This document shows positions 25,523 to 34,380 of a DNA stretch of 64,000 nucleotides, piece after piece. Made by a program: the position numbers and the translations under genes. Source of the DNA: Rhizobium sp. 11515TR (GTDB lineage Bacteria; Pseudomonadota; Alphaproteobacteria; Rhizobiales; Rhizobiaceae); assembly GCF_002277895.1 (NCBI RefSeq), contig NZ_CP022999.1, forward strand, positions 930,001-994,000. The letters are read 5' to 3'. Positions within the stretch are counted from its first letter, which is position 1, and every line of letters starts with the position of its first letter. The notes beneath the pieces are model-generated. The model searched no databases. It saw only the letters and a program-made list of their open reading frames with translations, and was not told where the DNA came from.

Positions 25523-28237
25523 TTACGATAACAGTTCTTTGAACATACCGTTTTTCTCTAAAAGATCGGTGGTAGAGCCGTTTTCGACGAGGCTGCCGTG
25601 ATCGAAAACCATGACACGGTCGAACAATTCGGCAAAACTGGGGTTGGAGAGAACCCAGATGATCGCCGGTGCATAATCGCCGCTATGGAGTTCGCCCAGA
25701 ATGGCTCTCGCGATCTGATCCTGGACGCGATGGTCGAGCGCCGGCAGCGGGCGATTGCAGATGATGTAATCGGCTCGTTTCAAAAGGGCGCGACCAAGAT
25801 TGAGCTTCTGGCGCTGCACGTTGGTCAGGCGCTTGCCGCCCGAGCCTACGTCGAAATCCAGCCCGATCGACAGAACGCCATCATGCATGCCAAGACGCCC
25901 GAACACATCATACATGATCTGGTGGATGCGCTCCGGCGCGTTCGCCTGCTGATGCGCGATGCGACCGAACAGCACATTATCCATCAAGGTGGCAGACGCA
26001 GTGAAGCGCTCCGGATCGTAGCGCTCGATGACCTTGGCGAGATCGGCCGGAATATTCTCGTAGAACTTCGCGCGCGCCTGCACGATCTTCTCCATCAGTA
26101 CCTGCGTCAGAAGGCCGAAGCGGTGACGGGGTTCGATATAGGAGAAGCTCAGCCGGATGATGGCCGCACGCTCATCATCGGTCGCCGCCTCATAGCCCTT
26201 GCCGTTGAGCTTCTGCAGCAGCGCCTCATAGGTCGGGATGTCTTCCGCCGTCATGAAGGTCAGCTGCTGGAAGAACGGATGGTCCGGCGGCAGGTCCGTG
26301 AAGAGTTCGACTGCGTTTTCGGCGATCTCCAGGCCCATATCATACAAATCGGATACCAGACCCGTCTCGGCGAATATCTGCTGGAAATAGGGATGAGCCG
26401 CCAGTTTGCGGTTGGTCATCTGCGGCCGCTTCAGCGTACCGAAAAGCAGATTTTCACCAACGGTCGCTTGCGGATTATAAGCATCGAACTCGAAGGGAAC
26501 CACCAGATCCGCGAGTTTTTCCTCCTCAAGCCGCGACCGCAATGCCTGTCGCAGCTCGACGATGCGCGACGTCAGATCCTGATGTGCCGTGGCATCGACA
26601 TTCGAGCGCAAGGCCATGTCGAAAATATCCTGCGACATGGCGACGGCATCGAGAACCGGACGGATGGCAGAGTAGATATCATCCGGCCCCGTCGCCCCGG
26701 CGGCGGCATAGTCCACCCAGTCGCTATTGAGATCGAATTCCGGATTGGCCGCACGCCGTGCCTCGGTCATGCTCCATTTGACCTTTGCCGCCTCATCCTC
26801 GCTGTAGACAGGGGCAACGAGCGGCGCATGCTTGAGCCCATAGAGGAGATTGCTGCGCAAAGTGCCGTGAAAGAAGAACGTTTCGGACGAGGCATAGGCG
26901 ATGCGTCGCCCGATGAGCGATTCCGGCAGTTCCAGAATATCGTGGCCGTCGATCGAGATGCGGCCGCTATCCGGCCAGATCAGGCGTCCGAACGCCTCTG
27001 CAAGATATTCGCCGCCCGCACCGCTGTCGCCGACGATCGCCACCCTTTCGCCCGGATGAATTTCAACCGAAACGTGGTCCAGCACGCGCGCACCGCTGTC
27101 GTCGACGATGGTCAGATTGGTCGCGACGAGAGAATGGGTGATGCGGGCGGCGGGCGCGGGCGAAACCGCCTGGATTTTCGGATCGATCAGATGGTCGACG
27201 CTGAACTGTTCGACTACCTGATTGTATTTTACCTGGACGTCCTGACGCGACTGGTCCCAGTCGATCAGCTCTTTCAGCGGCCCGGGCAGGTCCTTATAAG
27301 CATTGATGACGGCGACGAGCTGACCGATGTCCAGCCGGCCCTGCAAGGCCAGGAAGCCGCCGATGAGGTAGAACAGGAACGGCGTCACCTGAGCGAGGAA
27401 GTTATTGATGAATTTGACCAGGAACTTCCACTGGTAAAGATCGTAACGGATCGAGAAGATCAATCCGAGCCGGTGCGCAATGTCGGCGCGCTCCAGGTTC
27501 GTGGTATCGTTGGCATGGATGGTGCCGATGCCATCGACGATCTCGCCGACGCGGCCGGAAAGCTCACGCGCCGTCAGCTGCCGCTGGCGCCCGAGCTCCA
27601 GGAGCCGCTTGCGCATGCGGGGAATGACGATGGCCTGCACGGCGACGATGGCCGCGGCAATCATACCGAGCCAGAAATTCTGCATGATGATGAAGACGAG
27701 CGCCGTTACCGCCTGGCCGCCGAGAAGGGCGGGCTGCACGAAGGCATCGCCCGTAAAGCCGCCCATCGGCTCCACTTCGTCCTTGATCATGGTGGCGATT
27801 TCGGCGGGCTTGACCCGCTTGAAATGCGACGGCGGAAACCGCAAGACCCGGTCGATCAGCTCGAAGCGGATGCGGCGGAGCATGCGCTCGCCCAGACGTC
27901 CCTTGTAGGTATTGATATAGAGTTTGAAAAGGCCATTGAGCACGACAAGCGCCAAAAACACCATGCTCAGCGCAACGAGCATCCACATGCGCGTCAGCTG
28001 CACGCCCTGAAAAATCTCGACATGGCCGATGAGCGGCATGTCGAAAGCGATGTGCATGAAGGTCTGCGTATCGCCAGGATGCTCGAAACCCTTGCCCTGG
28101 ATAGGTCCGTTGACGATCTGCTTCGGCAAGTCGAAGGACAGGAAGTACGGGATCATCGAGGCCGCGACGACGAGCAGTATCCAGACCTGCTCCAGCCGGG
28201 TATTCGACCAAATGTAGCGCGCTAGGCTTTTTTCCAT
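25523..28237 (-). CDS. ABC-transporter-like membrane protein with non-functional ATPase motifs
   Basis: 904 aa. Residues 1-330 look like a type I exporter membrane domain with about six helices. From about 365 a nucleotide-binding domain begins, but every catalytic motif is altered. The P-loop is GDSGAGGEY (403-411), without the Lys and Ser/Thr. The Q-loop region is ASSETFFF (449-456). The signature is LTNVQRQKL (804-812) instead of LSGGQ. Walker B is DYIICNRPLPALD (823-835), without the Asp-Glu, and the switch-His region is WVLSNPS (861-867). An insert of about 280 residues splits the domain. The phrase that follows the Q-loop in exporters recurs three times: TLRSNLLYG (459), TVGENLLFG (592) and TLMDNVLFG (750). 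It should not hydrolyse ATP as a normal transporter. Neighbours are a cNMP-binding protein downstream and a glycosyltransferase upstream. Confidence 0.85.
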   Translation of the reverse strand: MEKSLARYIWSNTRLEQVWILLVVAASMIPYFLSFDLPKQIVNGPIQGKGFEHPGDTQTFMHIAFDMPLIGHVEIFQGVQLTRMWMLVALSMVFLALVVLNGLFKLYINTYKGRLGERMLRRIRFELIDRVLRFPPSHFKRVKPAEIATMIKDEVEPMGGFTGDAFVQPALLGGQAVTALVFIIMQNFWLGMIAAAIVAVQAIVIPRMRKRLLELGRQRQLTARELSGRVGEIVDGIGTIHANDTTNLERADIAHRLGLIFSIRYDLYQWKFLVKFINNFLAQVTPFLFYLIGGFLALQGRLDIGQLVAVINAYKDLPGPLKELIDWDQSRQDVQVKYNQVVEQFSVDHLIDPKIQAVSPAPAARITHSLVATNLTIVDDSGARVLDHVSVEIHPGERVAIVGDSGAGGEYLAEAFGRLIWPDSGRISIDGHDILELPESLIGRRIAYASSETFFFHGTLRSNLLYGLKHAPLVAPVYSEDEAAKVKWSMTEARRAANPEFDLNSDWVDYAAAGATGPDDIYSAIRPVLDAVAMSQDIFDMALRSNVDATAHQDLTSRIVELRQALRSRLEEEKLADLVVPFEFDAYNPQATVGENLLFGTLKRPQMTNRKLAAHPYFQQIFAETGLVSDLYDMGLEIAENAVELFTDLPPDHPFFQQLTFMTAEDIPTYEALLQKLNGKGYEAATDDERAAIIRLSFSYIEPRHRFGLLTQVLMEKIVQARAKFYENIPADLAKVIERYDPERFTASATLMDNVLFGRIAHQQANAPERIHQIMYDVFGRLGMHDGVLSIGLDFDVGSGGKRLTNVQRQKLNLGRALLKRADYIICNRPLPALDHRVQDQIARAILGELHSGDYAPAIIWVLSNPSFAELFDRVMVFDHGSLVENGSTTDLLEKNGMFKELLS

Positions 28238-28240
28238 TGC

Positions 28241-28390
28241 TTACTGCAGGCTTTCAAATTCAACGCCCAGCGCCAGCGCGATGCCGGCACCGATGTTGCA
28301 GAGATGCGGGAAGGTTTCGTTACGGATACGTGGCCCCATATGTGAAAGGGGACTCGGCCCGGTCTTTCGTCCACGCTCCTCCCGATTCAT
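28241..28390 (-). CDS. Possible 49-aa protein just upstream of the ABC-like gene
   Basis: A 49-codon frame starts at an ATG (28390) and ends with TAA three bases before the ATG of the ABC-like gene. Its second half, FPHLCNIGAGIALALGVEF, is hydrophobic; an internal ATG at 28339 would give a 32-residue version. The ABC-like gene has no clear ribosome-binding site of its own, so coupled translation through this frame would make sense. Against it: no good ribosome-binding site is seen before either ATG, and I know no related protein. Another 49-codon frame starting at a GTG overlaps it. Confidence 0.3.
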   Translation of the reverse strand: MNREERGRKTGPSPLSHMGPRIRNETFPHLCNIGAGIALALGVEFESLQ

Positions 28391-28474
28391 CGAATTTTCG
28401 ATTTATATCACAAGATTGCGGGAATCCAGGAGGATAAAACGACAGGATGTCTCCGATATCAGCCGCGCGCGTCG

Positions 28475-29620
28475 CTATCCGACCCCACGCAGAATGGCGG
28501 AAGTTCTGGCGGCGCCGCCAAGATCGATATCCGGGTTGCCTGGCTTGGGCCGGGACAGCGCCGTGCTCACGGCCTCGACCAGTATGTCCGTCGTCAATCC
28601 CGCTTCCGGCAAGGCCAATGCCAATCCCAATCTCTCCAGCCGCTCGGCTCGGACGGATTGCTCCGTCTCGCCGCCGGCGGTGAAAGGAACCAGAATGGCG
28701 CGGCAGCCGGCCACGAGAAGATCGCCGACCGTATTATAGCCGGCCTGCGAAATCGAAAGCTCGGCGCCGCGCAGAAGAGAGGGAAAATCCTTGCGGAAGC
28801 GAACCAGCTCGACATTACCGGGCGCGTCGCTGGCGAGCTCTGCATAATCCCGCTCCGGCAGGTTCGGCCCGGCGATCAACAGCCAACGGAGATCGCTTGC
28901 CACGCGGCTTGCCGCTTCCAGCGAGGCGCGGATGAGGTCGCGTCCGACAGCGCCACCGCCGGCTGAAACGACGATGTCGAAGATTTCGACCGGTTCCGGC
29001 GGCAAAGCGGGTGCGACAAGACCCGTGTAGACAATCTTGTCGGCGATCGCCTCAGTCAGGGGAAAGGTCTCTTCCAGCCGGACGAAATGCGGATCGCCAT
29101 GGACGAGCACACCATCGAAATGATCGCGAAGCAGGCCGACCGTCTCTTCGTCGCGCCCCGGTTTCTTCTGCTGCTGCAGAATGTCCCGCACCGAGGTATA
29201 GAGCCTCGGCTTCGGATCGGCTTCAGAAATGGCATTGAGCAGCGGCATAAGCTCGAAACGCATCTGCCTGCGACCGAAGGGAAAGGCCTCGATGATGACG
29301 ACATCGGGCGCCGCCTGCCGGAACGCCTCCAGCAGCAAATCGCGGCGCCGAGACAGGAATTCCTCGCCGGCGGCATTGCCAGACTGATCGGCAAGACCGG
29401 AGAAGCCGGCGCTGCTCGCAACCACGGCCGGCAATGTAACGGAGGTGACGTCCGCCCCCGGGAAGCCGTTTACCGGCAGGCCGCCGGTAACCACCGTCAC
29501 TTGGCAGCCGTCTTTCGCCAGCGCACTGGCGATGCGGCTCGCCCGCGCCAGATGGCCGATGCCAAGCAGATGCTGAACGTAAAAAAAGACCCGCAACTGG
29601 GAGCCATGCGAGGTTGTCAT
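28475..29620 (-). CDS. MurG-like (GT28-type) glycosyltransferase
   Basis: 381 aa. The N-terminal domain starts with the typical acceptor-side phrase YVQHLLGIGHLARASRIA, and the C-terminal domain has the nucleotide-sugar-binding features of family 28: LSISQAGYNTVGDLLVAG, then RAILVPFTAGGETEQ. It should transfer a sugar from a UDP- or similar donor. No membrane segment is seen. The start at 29620 overlaps the previous gene's stop as ATGA and is preferred to an ATG at 29653. It is the third of three consecutive glycosyltransferases and resembles the first (30894-32108) in general plan. The acceptor is unknown. Confidence 0.82.
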   Translation of the reverse strand: MTTSHGSQLRVFFYVQHLLGIGHLARASRIASALAKDGCQVTVVTGGLPVNGFPGADVTSVTLPAVVASSAGFSGLADQSGNAAGEEFLSRRRDLLLEAFRQAAPDVVIIEAFPFGRRQMRFELMPLLNAISEADPKPRLYTSVRDILQQQKKPGRDEETVGLLRDHFDGVLVHGDPHFVRLEETFPLTEAIADKIVYTGLVAPALPPEPVEIFDIVVSAGGGAVGRDLIRASLEAASRVASDLRWLLIAGPNLPERDYAELASDAPGNVELVRFRKDFPSLLRGAELSISQAGYNTVGDLLVAGCRAILVPFTAGGETEQSVRAERLERLGLALALPEAGLTTDILVEAVSTALSRPKPGNPDIDLGGAARTSAILRGVG

Positions 29621-30876
29621 GCGGATTTCCGCCATTGATCTTCTCTCTGCCATTGCTCCTCGAACAGCCCCGTCAGTTGCCGGATGCTGGCGTGATAGTC
29701 AAAATGCTCGCGCACCCGCCTTTCGGCCGCTTCGCCCAGCCTGTGGCGCAGCGCCGGGTTGCGAATGGCGGATTCCAGCGCCACGGCGAGTGCCTGCGGA
29801 TTCTCCGTAGGAACGACAAGGCCGTTCGCACCATCTTCGAGGAGTTCGGGAACGCCGGAGACATCGGTGGAGATGCAGACAAGGCGCTGACTCGAGGCCT
29901 CGACGAGCACATTCGGCAGTCCGTCGCGATCACCATCGGCGGCCACCCGGCAGGCGAGCGCGAAGATATCGGCCTGGCGATAATGGGCAAGCACGTCTTC
30001 CTGTGCCAGCGCACCCTTCCAGGCGATGCGGTCGGCGATGCCAAGCGTATCGGCCAATGTCTTGAGTTTCGTCAGGCCATCGCCGCCGCCAATGTGGGTA
30101 AAGCACCAGTTGAGATCGCCGGGAAGCAATGCCAGCGCCTTCAACAGCACATCGTATCCCTTCTTCTCCACCGCACGTCCAACGCTGAGGATAAAAGCGG
30201 GATCGGAAGCGTCCTTGCCATCGCGGCTGGAATGTTCGCCGGTGAAGGAGCCGAAGCGATCCAGATCCAGACCGTGATAGCTCAGATGGACCTTGTCGTC
30301 CGCTCCGACCAGATCGCGCATGTGCTCGAAACCGGTGCGCGTGCAGGTCACGGTCCAGCGGGCGCGGCCGAGCTTTTCCGAAAGCTCCCAGTCCGGTGAC
30401 GTCCAGATATCCTTGGCATGGGCCGAACACGTCCACGGAACACCGGTCATGATGCTGGCATAGGATGTTACCGAGGCCGGCGTATGGATGAAATGTGCAT
30501 GCAGCCATTCGCCGCCATCAGGCCATTCATGCGCCAGCACCAAGGCCTGACCGAAGCGCCGCACGCGGTTCGGAGTGATATCCCGCTTGAGATCGGTCCA
30601 GAACTGCTTCAGGAGCGGCTTGAACCCGGGCTTGCCGATACCAGCAAAGAAGGCGCGAAGCACCCTCAACGGTTCGTTGTGCAGATATTCGGGCAGATAG
30701 ACGACACGCGCCTTGATCTCGTCATGGACGGGATGGCGCTTCTTGTCCGTAGGCTTGCGCATGGAAATCAGCGTCAGGTCGAAGCCGGCCTTCTCCAGGC
30801 CGAGCAGCTCCTGCGCGATGAAGGTTTCCGACAGGCGGGGATAGCCTTTCAGGACCACCAGTATTTTCTTCGGCAT
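29617..30876 (-). CDS. Glycosyltransferase, family GT4
   Basis: 419 aa, GT-B fold. The N-terminus KGYPRLSETFIAQELLGLEK is a hallmark of a GT4 subgroup. WLHAHFIHTPASVTSYA and CSAHAKDIW follow, and the donor-binding domain has LSVGRAVEKKGYDVLLKAL and the E-x7-E-like region (DGLPNVLVEASSQRLVCIST). It starts 17 bases after the preceding GT gene and overlaps the next by 4 bases, so the three are co-translated. Likely role: adding a sugar to a surface glycan or glycolipid at the cytoplasmic face. The substrate is unknown. Confidence 0.85.
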   Translation of the reverse strand: MPKKILVVLKGYPRLSETFIAQELLGLEKAGFDLTLISMRKPTDKKRHPVHDEIKARVVYLPEYLHNEPLRVLRAFFAGIGKPGFKPLLKQFWTDLKRDITPNRVRRFGQALVLAHEWPDGGEWLHAHFIHTPASVTSYASIMTGVPWTCSAHAKDIWTSPDWELSEKLGRARWTVTCTRTGFEHMRDLVGADDKVHLSYHGLDLDRFGSFTGEHSSRDGKDASDPAFILSVGRAVEKKGYDVLLKALALLPGDLNWCFTHIGGGDGLTKLKTLADTLGIADRIAWKGALAQEDVLAHYRQADIFALACRVAADGDRDGLPNVLVEASSQRLVCISTDVSGVPELLEDGANGLVVPTENPQALAVALESAIRNPALRHRLGEAAERRVREHFDYHASIRQLTGLFEEQWQREDQWRKSA

Positions 30877-30893
30877 CGACAGGTTCCGGTGAT

Positions 30894-32108
30894 CTACTCG
30901 GCAACGATCGATAGCGGCGTATAGCGCTCGCGGTCATCGAACCATTCGCCGACGGTGCGCGAAATATGCACGAGCCCTTCCAGGCGCATATTGCTGTTGC
31001 TCGCCGAAGGTGGCGCTCTGTTCGGCAGGCGCTTCAGCGCAGCGGCAAGCTGCTTCGGATCGGCCGATTCTTCCGGCAGCAGCATGTCGACGAGGCCCAG
31101 TTCGCTTGCCCGCTGCGCGCGGATGAGCTGCTCCTCGCGCGGCCGCGTGCGCGGAATGATCAGCGCCGGCTTGTCGAAGGACAGGATCTCGCAATAGGTA
31201 TTATAGCCGCCCATGGCGACAACGGCCTTGGCGCCGGCGATCAGCTCTTCCATCTTGTTGTCGAACTCGATGACCTGCAGACAGTCGATCTTGCTGGCGC
31301 GTTCCAAAAGCTGGCCGCGCTCCTTGGCGGGCATGTAGGGACCGAGCACGATCAACGTCTTATGTGTGAGAGAGCGATCCTCCTCGAAAGCGGCAATGAC
31401 ATCGCTGACGAGATCGGCGCCGTCGCCGCCGCCGCCTGTTGTCACCAGGATATAATCCTCGCCAGGCACATGTTCCGACTTCGTGCCCAGGGTGGAAACG
31501 CTGCGCTGCAGGAAGCCGACGAACTCCATCTTCCGGCGCACACCGGAGGGGACATCGAGGCCGACGAGCGGATCGTGAAAGTCCGGCGGGCCATAGACCC
31601 AGACGCGATCGTAGAACTGATCGATCTTCTGCAGGACGTTGTTTTTCTTCCATTCGGCTTCCAGGAGATGCGGCGCATCCATGACGTCACGCATGCCGAG
31701 TACGAGCGTCGTGCCGCGCGCCTTGAGATAGGTCAGCGTCTCCTCGACTTCGCCTTTCAGCCCCATCGGCTCCTTGTCGACAATGAAAACGTCGGGCTGG
31801 AAGGTTTCGGCCGTGTGGCGAATGATCGATTGCCGCATCTTCAGCGTTTCCTGCAGCGCGACATGGCTCGCCATAGACGTATATTCGCCGTCGCGCAGCT
31901 TGATGACGCTCGGCACTTTGACGAAATCGACACGAGCACGATAATCGAATGCCCCCGCGATCGTCGCACCGGAAATGATCAGCACGTTCAAACCGCGATA
32001 GTCCTCGACCAGCGCATGGGCAATCGTTCTGCACCGCCTCAGATGGCCGAGACCGAATGTGTCATGGCTATACATGAGGATTCGAGCATCTTCTAAGCGC
32101 CGCTTCAT
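30894..32108 (-). CDS. GT28-type glycosyltransferase-like protein
   Basis: 404 aa. It opens with ARILMYSHDTFGLGHLRRCR, a GT28/MurG-like N-terminal phrase, and the C-terminal domain shows LVTTGGGGDGADLV and AVVAMGGYNTYCEILSFDKP, matching the donor-binding site of this family. The ATG at 32108 is chosen (GAGG about 10 bases upstream); 26 in-frame codons before it look non-coding. It is separated from the ABC permease gene upstream by 101 bases, the largest gap in this stretch of the run, so a secondary promoter could lie there. With the next two genes it forms a compact glycosyltransferase block. Confidence 0.8.
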   Translation of the reverse strand: MKRRLEDARILMYSHDTFGLGHLRRCRTIAHALVEDYRGLNVLIISGATIAGAFDYRARVDFVKVPSVIKLRDGEYTSMASHVALQETLKMRQSIIRHTAETFQPDVFIVDKEPMGLKGEVEETLTYLKARGTTLVLGMRDVMDAPHLLEAEWKKNNVLQKIDQFYDRVWVYGPPDFHDPLVGLDVPSGVRRKMEFVGFLQRSVSTLGTKSEHVPGEDYILVTTGGGGDGADLVSDVIAAFEEDRSLTHKTLIVLGPYMPAKERGQLLERASKIDCLQVIEFDNKMEELIAGAKAVVAMGGYNTYCEILSFDKPALIIPRTRPREEQLIRAQRASELGLVDMLLPEESADPKQLAAALKRLPNRAPPSASNSNMRLEGLVHISRTVGEWFDDRERYTPLSIVAE

Positions 32109-32209
32109 AGGCAAAAACCTCTGGGGGTGAAAGTTATACGCGGTATATCGGCAAACGACATCCGCGGGCCGCTTCTCGAATTGCAATCCTGTCTTCGCCG
32201 TTCATCCTG

Positions 32210-33385
32210 CTATTTGTAGGGATCGGCGGCATCGCGCAAGCCGTCTCCTAAAAAGTTGAACGCCAGAATGACCAAAATCACCGGGATCATAGGGAAAAGG
32301 AGCCATGGATAGAAGGCGATGACGCTGACGCTTCTTGCCTCGGTCAGCAAAATGCCCCAGCTCGTGATTGGCGGGCGAAGCCCCAATCCGAGGAAGCTGA
32401 GGGCGGTTTCGCCGAGAATCATGCTGGGAACAGAGATCGTCGCCGTGGCGATGAGATGCGACATGAAGCCGGGAACGAGATGGCGGCCGATGATGCGGCG
32501 CGTGCTTGCGCCCATCAATTGCGCGGCGAGCACGTAGTCCTCCTCCCGCAGGGACAGAAGCTTCGAGCGCACGGCGCGTGCAAGGCCGGTCCAGTCGAGA
32601 ATGCCGAGAATGATGGTAATGCCGAAATAGACGATGATCGGACTCCAGCTCACGGGCATGATCGCCGCCAGCGCCATCCACAATGGCAGGCTCGGCAGCG
32701 ATTGCAGCACCTCAATCACGCGCTGAACGAGGAGATCGAAAAGACCGCCATGATAGCCCGCCAGACCGCCGATGACGACGCCGAGCACGAAGCTGATCGC
32801 TATGCCGATCAGCCCGATCGTCAGGGATATGCGCGCGCCGTAAATAATGCGCGACAGCACGTCCCGGCCCAGGCGATCGGTTCCAAGCAGATACATTTGC
32901 CCGCCGACGGAAGGGCAGACCAGATGAAGGTTCGAATCCACCAAGCCCCAGAAGCGATAGGAATCGCCGCGGCAGAAGAAACGGATCGGCTGCACGTCCG
33001 AACGATTGTCGGTATAGACCCGGCGCAGCGTATCGATATCGAGCGTCATTTTCCGGCCGTAGACGAACGGTCCGACGAACTCGCCCTTGGCGAAGAAATG
33101 AACCATCTGCGGCGGCGAATGAATGTAATCGACATTTCGGCTGTGCAGACCGTAGGGCGCCAGGAATTCCGCAATCAGGATCATGCCATAGGCGAGCAGC
33201 AGGAAGATGCCGGAGGCGAGCGCAAGCTTGTGCTTTCTGAACTTCCACCACATCAGCTTCTTCTGCGAAGCCATGTAATAGCGCTGCTGGCCGGCGGACA
33301 TGGCTTCGAACTGATCCGGATCGAAATCCGCGTTCGAGACGTAATGCTCCAGGGGAGCACCGGGTTTTGGCAGGGATACGCTCAC
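32210..33385 (-). CDS. Oligopeptide/oligosaccharide ABC transporter permease, DppC type
   Basis: 391 aa DppC-type permease with a long cytoplasmic N-terminus (about 50 residues, including GQQRYYMASQKKLMWWKF), six membrane segments and a big periplasmic loop containing LLGTDRLGRDVLSRIIYG. The tail LGDGLRDAADPYK is family-typical and almost the same as in AgpC. The start is GTG at 33385, with GGAG 7 bases upstream, overlapping the preceding permease stop (GTGA). It is a relative of AgpC and serves the second transporter of this kind in the window. Confidence 0.9.
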   Translation of the reverse strand: MSVSLPKPGAPLEHYVSNADFDPDQFEAMSAGQQRYYMASQKKLMWWKFRKHKLALASGIFLLLAYGMILIAEFLAPYGLHSRNVDYIHSPPQMVHFFAKGEFVGPFVYGRKMTLDIDTLRRVYTDNRSDVQPIRFFCRGDSYRFWGLVDSNLHLVCPSVGGQMYLLGTDRLGRDVLSRIIYGARISLTIGLIGIAISFVLGVVIGGLAGYHGGLFDLLVQRVIEVLQSLPSLPLWMALAAIMPVSWSPIIVYFGITIILGILDWTGLARAVRSKLLSLREEDYVLAAQLMGASTRRIIGRHLVPGFMSHLIATATISVPSMILGETALSFLGLGLRPPITSWGILLTEARSVSVIAFYPWLLFPMIPVILVILAFNFLGDGLRDAADPYK

Positions 33386-34380
33386 TTTGTACTCCTGCCT
33401 TGCAAGCGGATGCGGGGATCGAGAAAGCCGAGTGCGATATCCGAGATCAGCACGCCGATAACATTGAGGAAGGCGAGAAACATCAGAAATGAACCGGCAA
33501 GATACATGTCCTGGCTTTGCAGGGCCCGGATCAACATCGGGCCGGTCGTCTCCAGCGACAGCACGATGGCGGTGATCTCAGCGCCCGAAATGATCGACGG
33601 CAGGATGGAGCCGATATCGGCGACGAAAAAGTTCAGCGCCATGCGCAGCGGATATTTCACCAGCGCCTTTAGGGGGTGCAACCCCTTGGCCCGTGCGGTG
33701 ATGACATATTGCTTCTGCATCTCGTCAAGCAAATTGGCACGAAGGCGGCGGATCATGCCCGCCGTTCCTGCCGTGCCGACGATGATGACCGGAATCCACA
33801 GATGCGACAGGATCGAGCGCGCCTTTTCCCAGCTCATCGGCTGCGAGAGATACTGCTGATCCATCAGATGGCCGATCGACACGCCGAACCACACATTGGC
33901 GAAATACATCAGGATCAGCGCCAGCATGAAATTCGGGATGGCAATGCCGAGCAGGCCGAGGAAGGTCAGGCCGTAATCGCCCCAACTATATTGATGGGTG
34001 GCGGAATAGATGCCGATCGGGAAGGCGATTAGCCAGGTCACCAGAATCGTCGTCATCGATACGAGAATGGTCAGCCACAAGCGGTCGCCGACGACATCCG
34101 AAACCGGCAGCTGATATTCGAAGGAATAGCCGAAATCGCCGTGCAGCATTCCGGCAACCCAATGGACATATTGAAGCGGCATAGGCTGATCGAGGCCGTA
34201 TTCGTGACGAAGATTCTCGATCTCCTGAAGGTTCGCCGTCTCGCCCTGGGCGCGCAGCTCGGCGATCTGGCTTTCGAAGAAATCGCCAGGCGGAAGCTGG
34301 ATAATCGTGAACACCAGCATCGAAATGACGATCAGGGTCGGGATCATCACCGCGATGCGCCAAAGGATATATCTAAGCAT
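33382..34380 (-). CDS. Oligopeptide/oligosaccharide ABC transporter permease, DppB type
   Basis: 332 aa DppB-type permease, clearly related to AgpB: MLRYILWRIAVMIPTLIVIS, FTIIQLPPGDFFESQ, HGDFGYSFEYQLPVSDVVGDR and EAA-like QYVITARAKGL. Six membrane segments are expected. It overlaps the binding-protein gene by 8 bases and the DppC-type gene by 4, so the cassette is tightly coupled. The PPGDF phrase and size match the AgpB subgroup more than ordinary dipeptide permeases, which favours a saccharide-type substrate. Confidence 0.9.
   Translation of the reverse strand: MLRYILWRIAVMIPTLIVISMLVFTIIQLPPGDFFESQIAELRAQGETANLQEIENLRHEYGLDQPMPLQYVHWVAGMLHGDFGYSFEYQLPVSDVVGDRLWLTILVSMTTILVTWLIAFPIGIYSATHQYSWGDYGLTFLGLLGIAIPNFMLALILMYFANVWFGVSIGHLMDQQYLSQPMSWEKARSILSHLWIPVIIVGTAGTAGMIRRLRANLLDEMQKQYVITARAKGLHPLKALVKYPLRMALNFFVADIGSILPSIISGAEITAIVLSLETTGPMLIRALQSQDMYLAGSFLMFLAFLNVIGVLISDIALGFLDPRIRLQGRSTK

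Noticed and set aside
25598..28225. 875-codon open frame on the plus strand opposite the ABC-like gene
   Set aside because: Shadow of the minus-strand gene; no domain, and composition is that of an antisense translation.
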